Below, piece by piece: positions 37,107-41,558 of a DNA stretch of 41,558 nt (the stretch's first letter is position 1; each line of letters opens with the position of its first letter). The notes below the pieces were generated by a model that had not been told where the DNA came from, did no database searches, and worked only from the letters and a program-made list of their open reading frames with translations. The position numbers and the translations under genes are program-made. The DNA comes from a bacterium. Its GTDB lineage: Bacteria; Ratteibacteria; UBA8468; B48-G9; DTJG01. The stretch is from positions 1 through 41,558 of the forward strand of contig JAKPDB010000002.1 in assembly GCA_029552985.1 (NCBI GenBank). The letters are read 5' to 3'.

Positions 37107-37967
37107 ATGAGAAGATATATCATTGTACTTGGGTTTTTTACACTGTTGTTTTCTGGCTGTAAAATGTTCCAGATAAAAGAGGATGTTGCGAAGGTTTCAT
37201 CTACTGATGAAACCCCTCAGACCCAGCAGGTATCATCTGAACCAACAAAACCGCCTGAACCGGCTTTTAAACCATCGCCCAGCACTCGGAAAACTCCTCG
37301 TTCTGAAAAACAGGAGGTGGAAATTCAAATTATGCAGGCAAAGGCATTGATAGAGACAGCCATGGAAATTAGCAAAAACGCAGAGAAATATGCTCAGGAA
37401 TCCTACAATACCAGCAACCAGGCGAATGCCACAGCTGAAAAGGCGCTGGAAGCGTCTAATAAAGCAATTCAGTCATCTGCTGAAGCCGTAAAAGCCGCCA
37501 ACGAAGCAGCTGAAAAAGCAATTGCTGCTGCCAATGAAGCGTCTGAAAAGGCGATTGCAGCGGCAAACAAGGCAGCAAAAGAGGCGATGGAGTATGCAGA
37601 TCAGGCAGCTCAGAAATCCATTGATGCAGCAAACAAGGCAATTGAGGCAGCAAACGCTGCTGCAGAAAAGGCGATTATTGCTTCAAACAAAGCCCTTGCT
37701 GCCTGCGACCAGGTGATGGCTGAGCTTGGAAGGGTCAAGGCAACGATAAAGGCAAAAGAAATTGAACCAGTTCTTCCTGAAGAACCAAAAGTAAAAATTT
37801 CAACCACTGGTAAAACATATACAGTGAAAAAAGGAGACACCCTTTCTATTCTGGCGAAAAAGTACTATGGAGAATCTGGCCAGTGGAGAAAGATCTATGA
37901 GGCAAACAGGACAAAGATTAAAAATCCAAATGTCCTGATTCCAGGAACAGAACTTGTTATCCCCTGA
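37107..37967 (+). CDS. lipoprotein with 11-residue coiled-coil repeats and LysM
   Basis: A 286-residue envelope protein. A lipoprotein signal ends at FSGC (C18). A Pro/Thr/Ser-rich linker (about 30-65) is followed by a long Ala-rich helix (about 70-215), and a single LysM domain (237-286, starting YTVKKGDTLS) binds peptidoglycan. Part of the helix (130-195) runs in 11-residue steps such as AANEAAEKAIA, which suggests a right-handed coiled coil rather than heptads. The layout (lipid anchor, rod, wall-binding end) would let it tether the outer membrane to the wall, a Pal/Lpp-like role by inference. The ATG has an AAAGGGGAAG site; earlier in-frame codons have none. Confidence 0.85.
   Translation: MRRYIIVLGFFTLLFSGCKMFQIKEDVAKVSSTDETPQTQQVSSEPTKPPEPAFKPSPSTRKTPRSEKQEVEIQIMQAKALIETAMEISKNAEKYAQESYNTSNQANATAEKALEASNKAIQSSAEAVKAANEAAEKAIAAANEASEKAIAAANKAAKEAMEYADQAAQKSIDAANKAIEAANAAAEKAIIASNKALAACDQVMAELGRVKATIKAKEIEPVLPEEPKVKISTTGKTYTVKKGDTLSILAKKYYGESGQWRKIYEANRTKIKNPNVLIPGTELVIP
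37494..37691 (+). repeat. six tandem 11-residue (33-bp) coding repeats
   Basis: Codons 130-195 of the LysM lipoprotein can be laid out as six consecutive 11-residue units, the clearest being AANEAAEKAIA, AANEASEKAIA and AANKAAKEAME. The DNA is partly repeated too, with GCAGCAAACAAGGCA-like segments near 37560 and 37627. Such repeats could expand or shrink by slippage. Confidence 0.7.
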
Positions 37968-37968
37968 A

Positions 37969-38967
37969 ATGTCCTTGTCAAAAGAGATTGTGTTAACCAA
38001 CCAGGAAGCCCAGATAATATTCGGGAGGCACGACGAGCATTTAAGATTGCTCGAGGATCTGCTTGGTGTGGAAATTTTTGCTCGTGGAAATGTCGTCAAA
38101 TTAAGAGGCGAGCCTGATAATATTGAGAAGGCGTATAAAACATTTGAAAACCTTCGTCATAAGGTGCACAGAATGAAATATCTTTCTCCTGCAGACATTT
38201 TTGATGCGATGCCTGATGAGAAAGAAAAACAGGCTCAAAAAGTTGAGGATGAACACCAGAAGCATTTTACATCAGACGATATCATTATTATAAGGTCAAA
38301 AAAGGAAGCGATTTTTCCCAGAAGTGCACATCAACGTTCTTACATCAAGGCAATCAGAAAATATCCATTAACTATTGGCATTGGACCTGCTGGAACTGGA
38401 AAAACGTATCTTGCTGTTGCGCTTGCGATTGAATCATTGCGCAACGGACTTTTCAGCAAAGTTGTGCTGACACGTCCTGCTCTTGAAGCAGGAGAAAGGT
38501 TGGGTTTTCTGCCAGGAGATCTTGAGGAAAAAATCAAGCCATATCTTCAACCAATATACGACGCATTGTTTGATCTTTTGAAGTATGAAGAATTGAAACG
38601 TTGGAGTGAAAGAAAAATTATAGAAATTGTGCCACTTGCCTATATGAGGGGTAGGACACTGAACGATGCGTTCATTATTCTTGATGAGGCACAAAATACA
38701 ACAGGCGAACAGATGAAAATGTTTCTTACGCGTCTTGGCACAAATTCAAAAGCAGTCGTCACAGGTGATATAACCCAGATAGACCTTCCTCTTTCACGTG
38801 AAACGTCAGGGCTTGTAATCTGTGAAAGAGTGCTTGGAAAACTGAAGGGAGTAAAATTTGTTTATTTTAACGAAAAGGATGTAGTCAGGCATCCTCTGGT
38901 CAAAAGAATTATTAAAGCATATGAAACGCATTATAGGAGTCAACCGAAAAAGGGTGCATCTGGTTAA
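37969..38967 (+). CDS. phoH: PhoH-family ATPase
   Basis: A 332-residue cytoplasmic ATPase with a KH-like N-terminal domain (about 1-75), Walker A GPAGTGKT (about 138-145) and Walker B AFIILDEAQNTT. PhoH proteins are linked to RNA metabolism and are a usual neighbour of ybeY, as here. The ATG at 37969 is 1 nt after the LysM gene stop; a TTG five codons earlier is inside that gene and less likely. The ybeY start overlaps its end by 47 nt if the ATG at 38921 is used. Confidence 0.93.
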   Translation: MSLSKEIVLTNQEAQIIFGRHDEHLRLLEDLLGVEIFARGNVVKLRGEPDNIEKAYKTFENLRHKVHRMKYLSPADIFDAMPDEKEKQAQKVEDEHQKHFTSDDIIIIRSKKEAIFPRSAHQRSYIKAIRKYPLTIGIGPAGTGKTYLAVALAIESLRNGLFSKVVLTRPALEAGERLGFLPGDLEEKIKPYLQPIYDALFDLLKYEELKRWSERKIIEIVPLAYMRGRTLNDAFIILDEAQNTTGEQMKMFLTRLGTNSKAVVTGDITQIDLPLSRETSGLVICERVLGKLKGVKFVYFNEKDVVRHPLVKRIIKAYETHYRSQPKKGASG

Positions 38968-39388
38968 TCTTCAGAGAAAGGTGCAAATCAACCTTGATGA
39001 TTTAATAAGCATACTTTCATCTCTTGAGACAAAAATCGACAATAGATTGAGACATATTAACATTGTCATTGTAAGTGATAATAAAATCAAACAACTGAAC
39101 AAAAAATTTCTCAATAAAAATCATCCTACTGATGTACTTGCCTTTCATCTTGGGACAACAGGAGAAATTATCATTTCTGCAGAGAGAGCAAAAATACAGG
39201 CGTCAGAAATGAAGCACAGTTTGGAAGATGAATTGATTTATCTTATTATACATGGCATTCTTCACCTGCAGGGATACGATGATGCAGATACTTGTGGCTA
39301 TAATGAAATGAAGAAAAAACAGGATGGTATTTTTACTGAAATTTCAGGAAAATTACATGCGAAACGACAAAAAACAGGACATCGTTGA
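38921..39388 (+). CDS. ybeY: YbeY endoribonuclease, variant metal site
   Basis: YbeY acts in 16S rRNA 3' maturation and ribosome quality control. The 155-residue protein has PTDVLAF near 69-75 and HGILHLQGYDD at 111-121. The family's HGxLHLxGYDH uses three His for zinc; here the third is D121, and the Arg usually seen before PTDV is Leu (FLNKNHPTD). Similar changes exist in other phyla, so it may still work. Family members start close to VHLVNLQRKV, so the GTG at 38954 is an alternative start that would remove 11 residues. It lies between phoH and dgkA as usual. Confidence 0.88.
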   Translation: MKRIIGVNRKRVHLVNLQRKVQINLDDLISILSSLETKIDNRLRHINIVIVSDNKIKQLNKKFLNKNHPTDVLAFHLGTTGEIIISAERAKIQASEMKHSLEDELIYLIIHGILHLQGYDDADTCGYNEMKKKQDGIFTEISGKLHAKRQKTGHR

Positions 39389-40088
39389 AAGTTTTACAAA
39401 CGCCTTCAGGGGATTGTTTTACGCGCTGAAAACAGAAAGGAATCTTTGTATTCATTTTGCAATTGGTTGCGCTGTAATCATTGGCGGGATATTTTTCAGA
39501 TTGCCGTTTCTTGAGTTTTTGATTCTCATAATGGTTGTTACAATGGTTATTATTACTGAAATTTTCAATACAGTCGTTGAAATGTTTTCTGACATGCTTT
39601 ATCCCCAGTATTACATTCAGGTGAGAAAGATTAAGGATGTTGCAGCTTCTGCTGTTTTGATTTCAGCAATTACTTCTGTGATTATTGGGTATCTTCTTTT
39701 TGCAAAGTATTTTCCGCCTTCGTTCAGAAATGCATTTGAAAATCTCGCAAACTCACCCTGGTACCTGACATTTCTTGTTCTATTTTTTATCAGTTCTCTT
39801 TACATTGTGCTCAAATCTATCATAAGAAAACAGGCGCTTATTTCAGGAGGTATGCCGAGTATTCACAGTGGAATTGCATTCAGCATATGGGTGATTGTTT
39901 CAATGCTTACATTCAGAAGCGAACCACTTGTTTCAGTTCTGGTCCTGCTTCTTGCGATATGGGTGGCTCAAGGACGGGTTATCAAACGAATTCATACAGT
40001 AGAAGAAACCGTTATCGGCGCAATCTTTGGCATCCTGATTACAGTGCTATTGATTCAACTTGTGGAAAAATTTAAAATAATTCAATGA
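39357..40088 (+). CDS. dgkA: fused undecaprenol/DAG kinase and PAP2 phosphatase
   Basis: A 243-residue membrane protein with two enzyme types. Residues 1-118 are a DgkA-type kinase: E27 (KTERN), E68, N71 and E75 (EIFNTVVEM) and K93-D94 align one position off from the E. coli catalytic residues. Residues about 135-243 resemble a PAP2 lipid phosphatase: PSIHS at 167-171 and R207-x5-H213, but with E217 instead of the usual Asp. A kinase and a phosphatase for the same lipid class in one chain could control undecaprenyl phosphate levels. Its start lies inside ybeY (32-nt overlap) and its stop overlaps the next ATG (ATGA). Confidence 0.85.
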   Translation: MRNDKKQDIVESFTNAFRGLFYALKTERNLCIHFAIGCAVIIGGIFFRLPFLEFLILIMVVTMVIITEIFNTVVEMFSDMLYPQYYIQVRKIKDVAASAVLISAITSVIIGYLLFAKYFPPSFRNAFENLANSPWYLTFLVLFFISSLYIVLKSIIRKQALISGGMPSIHSGIAFSIWVIVSMLTFRSEPLVSVLVLLLAIWVAQGRVIKRIHTVEETVIGAIFGILITVLLIQLVEKFKIIQ

Positions 40089-40699
40089 AACTCAGAAACT
40101 ATTTCATCTCAGGTATTCTGGTGATTGCTCCAGCTGCTCTGTCCATCTGGATACTGTGGAAGATTTTTGTTTTTCTTGAAAGTTTAATCGGCCAGTGGAT
40201 TCAGAAGGCAATTCCACAGTTTTATGTCAGAGGACTGGGGTTTATATCCCTTGTTGCAATCATTTTAGTACTTGGTTTTTTTGCCCAGAATATTTTTGGC
40301 AGGCGAATGATCCGCTATTTAGAAAAAGTTTTTCTTTCTATACCAATTTTCAACAAACTCTATCAGTTCGTGCATTCAATTTTACAGCAGTTGTTTAGAA
40401 GAGAAAAAGAAATTTTTCACGGTGTTGCCCTGGTTCAATTTGCAGACCATGTTTCGACAATTGGTTTTATCACAAGCAAAGAACCTGTTGTCAAAGGATT
40501 GAGCCAGGAGTACTGGACTGTTTTTATTCCAACAGTTCCAAACCCAACTACAGGTTTTGTTCTCTTTGTGCACAGAGACAAACTGAAGATATTGCCGATA
40601 GGCGTTGAACAGGGAATGAAAATTTTACTTTCTTTTGGTATTTATAAAATTTCAGATGCCGCCGACCAGAATAAGAGCACTGATTCTCAAGAAAATTAA
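40085..40699 (+). CDS. DUF502 membrane protein
   Basis: A 204-residue protein with two membrane helices (about 7-31 and 50-70). The start RNYFISGILVIAPAALSIWI, the SIPIFNKLYQ segment and the VFIPTVPNPTTGF stretch match the DUF502 family, which has no settled function. It is joined to dgkA by an ATGA overlap and its end overlaps recO by 44 nt. Its place in a cell-envelope and RNA maintenance operon gives little clue. Confidence 0.88.
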   Translation: MKLRNYFISGILVIAPAALSIWILWKIFVFLESLIGQWIQKAIPQFYVRGLGFISLVAIILVLGFFAQNIFGRRMIRYLEKVFLSIPIFNKLYQFVHSILQQLFRREKEIFHGVALVQFADHVSTIGFITSKEPVVKGLSQEYWTVFIPTVPNPTTGFVLFVHRDKLKILPIGVEQGMKILLSFGIYKISDAADQNKSTDSQEN

Positions 40700-41363
40700 C
40701 TTCAGAGAGACAAGTGTCATTGTTCACCTTCTCACAGATTCAATCGGGAAAATTTCTGGATTGATGAAGGGCGTGAGAAATCCTTCAAAAAAAATTCCAC
40801 CACTTGCCTATCAGCAGGGCAGTTGTATTGAATGCTTTGTGTACTTAAGACAGAAACCAGGTCTTGAACTTGTCACCAGACCAGAAATTATTGAGTCCTT
40901 CAATCTTCAACAGGAAGACGCTGTGTTGTGGAGAAAACTTCTTTTAACTGCGGATAAATTTATTCCCGCTTCAAGATTCAACAGTAAACCATTTTTTGAT
41001 CTTCTTTTTACCACCGGCTGTGTGATTCCGCAGGCAAAAAATCAAAGACCAGTGGAAATTCTTGTGACAGAAAGAATTCTATTTCTTCTTGGATTTGGAC
41101 CATTTCTTGAAAAGTGTCTTGTGTGTGGTTCAGAGAAACATCTAAATTTTTTCAGTGGTAAACTTGGTGGAGTAGTGTGTGTTAAATGTCAGTCTGGTGA
41201 GCCAACTGCTTTCAGGCTGCCAGAAAAACACATTCAGGTATTGAAATTTTTTCGTAAAATCCCTGTAAATCAAATTTCAATGGTAAAATACATACCGGAT
41301 GGTCTTTTTATAAATTTGAAAAAGTGTCTCGACGAAATTGTTCGCTATCACATAACGGATTGA
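40656..41363 (+). CDS. recO: DNA repair protein RecO
   Basis: Loads RecA with RecR in the RecFOR pathway. The 235-residue protein has the N-terminal OB-fold (ALILKKINFRETSVIVHLLT with GLMKGVRNP) and a helical C-terminal half with a likely zinc finger: C-x2-C at KCLVCG and C-x2-C at VCVKC. The frame is open from a TTG at 40635, but the ATG at 40656 fits the family start. No Shine-Dalgarno site is clear; translation is probably coupled to DUF502, which it overlaps. Confidence 0.9.
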   Translation: MPPTRIRALILKKINFRETSVIVHLLTDSIGKISGLMKGVRNPSKKIPPLAYQQGSCIECFVYLRQKPGLELVTRPEIIESFNLQQEDAVLWRKLLLTADKFIPASRFNSKPFFDLLFTTGCVIPQAKNQRPVEILVTERILFLLGFGPFLEKCLVCGSEKHLNFFSGKLGGVVCVKCQSGEPTAFRLPEKHIQVLKFFRKIPVNQISMVKYIPDGLFINLKKCLDEIVRYHITD

Positions 41364-41366
41364 AAC

Positions 41367-41558
41367 ATGAGAGATATTTCTGAAAACGATATCATCAAGA
41401 AAATTTATTCAGCCATAGAAAAAGCAAGTTTTTCTCTTGAACCTGATATAATGGGATTGCTGAAAAATGCTGCCCAAAAAGAGACAAACCCGTATGGGAA
41501 AAAGGTTCTTCAAGTGATTATTGAAAACATAAATATTGCGCAACAAAAGAAACTTCCA
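41367..41558 (+). CDS. class I fumarate hydratase, alpha subunit (5' end)
   Basis: The first 64 codons of a gene cut by the window edge. The start (MRDISENDIIKKIYSAIEKA) and the LEPDIMGLLKNAAQKETNPYG stretch, ending in IAQQKKLP, match the N terminus of the alpha subunit of two-subunit Fe-S fumarases and tartrate dehydratases. The catalytic Cys motif would follow just beyond the edge, so fumarase and tartrate dehydratase cannot be told apart. It starts 3 nt after the recO stop. Confidence 0.8.
   Translation, partial: MRDISENDIIKKIYSAIEKASFSLEPDIMGLLKNAAQKETNPYGKKVLQVIIENINIAQQKKLP

Overview
The window is 41.6 kb of compact, visibly AT-rich bacterial chromosome with about 39 genes, almost all in tight operons with 1- to 20-nt gaps or ATGA overlaps. 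It has no tRNA, rRNA, CRISPR array, insertion sequence or phage gene that I can see. An LpxL-type acyltransferase, a lipoprotein with a LysM domain and a bacterial alpha-2-macroglobulin point to a double-membraned (Gram-negative-type) bacterium. The secreted glycosidase-like protein next to a URO-D-fold protein, and the fused DAG kinase/PAP2 enzyme, would fit an uncultured lineage of the PVC/Omnitrophota type. That placement is inference; nothing here fixes the phylum.

Layout. (1) 1-1366: the end of an unrecognised gene and an exported PepSY/YcdB-like protein. (2) 1537-14325: a complete tryptophan pathway. trpE is followed by two non-trp genes (a large secreted glycosidase-like protein and a URO-D-like protein). 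Then trpG, trpD, a TPR protein, trpC, trpB2, trpF, trpB1 and trpA follow, apparently with their own promoter before trpG. (3) 14376-17337: an anchored coiled-coil protein from a strong promoter, then hom and thrB of threonine synthesis. (4) 17383-20809: a Trk/Ktr-type potassium uptake operon with two TrkA proteins, a previously unlisted 48-residue single-helix membrane protein, TrkH and a membrane-anchored OB-fold protein. (5) 20718-22350, minus strand: miaB and a DUF4321 membrane protein. (6) 22451-24920: a beta-propeller protein and an MFS exporter. (7) 24917-26596, minus strand: glutamine-dependent NAD synthetase, facing away from an AMMECR1 / alpha-2-macroglobulin / VanW operon (26648-33023) across a near-symmetric -10 element. 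(8) 33028-33927, minus strand: lipid A-type acyltransferase, divergent from hisS-aspS. (9) 37107-41558: a LysM lipoprotein with an 11-residue repeat, then the common phoH-ybeY-dgkA-recO neighbourhood with a DUF502 gene inserted, ending in the start of a class I fumarase alpha subunit.

Themes worth noting: several first-in-operon genes have good -35/-10 elements ending only 6-10 nt before the ATG and no Shine-Dalgarno sequence, which suggests leaderless mRNAs. Genes inside operons commonly have Shine-Dalgarno sites or stop/start overlaps instead. Two genes carry changes at expected catalytic or ligand positions (LpxL-like HX4A, YbeY third His to Asp). The best candidates for something undescribed are the small membrane protein in the potassium operon, the two carbohydrate/URO-D-type genes inside the trp operon, and the AMMECR1-A2M-VanW operon. 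No defence or secretion system is visible.
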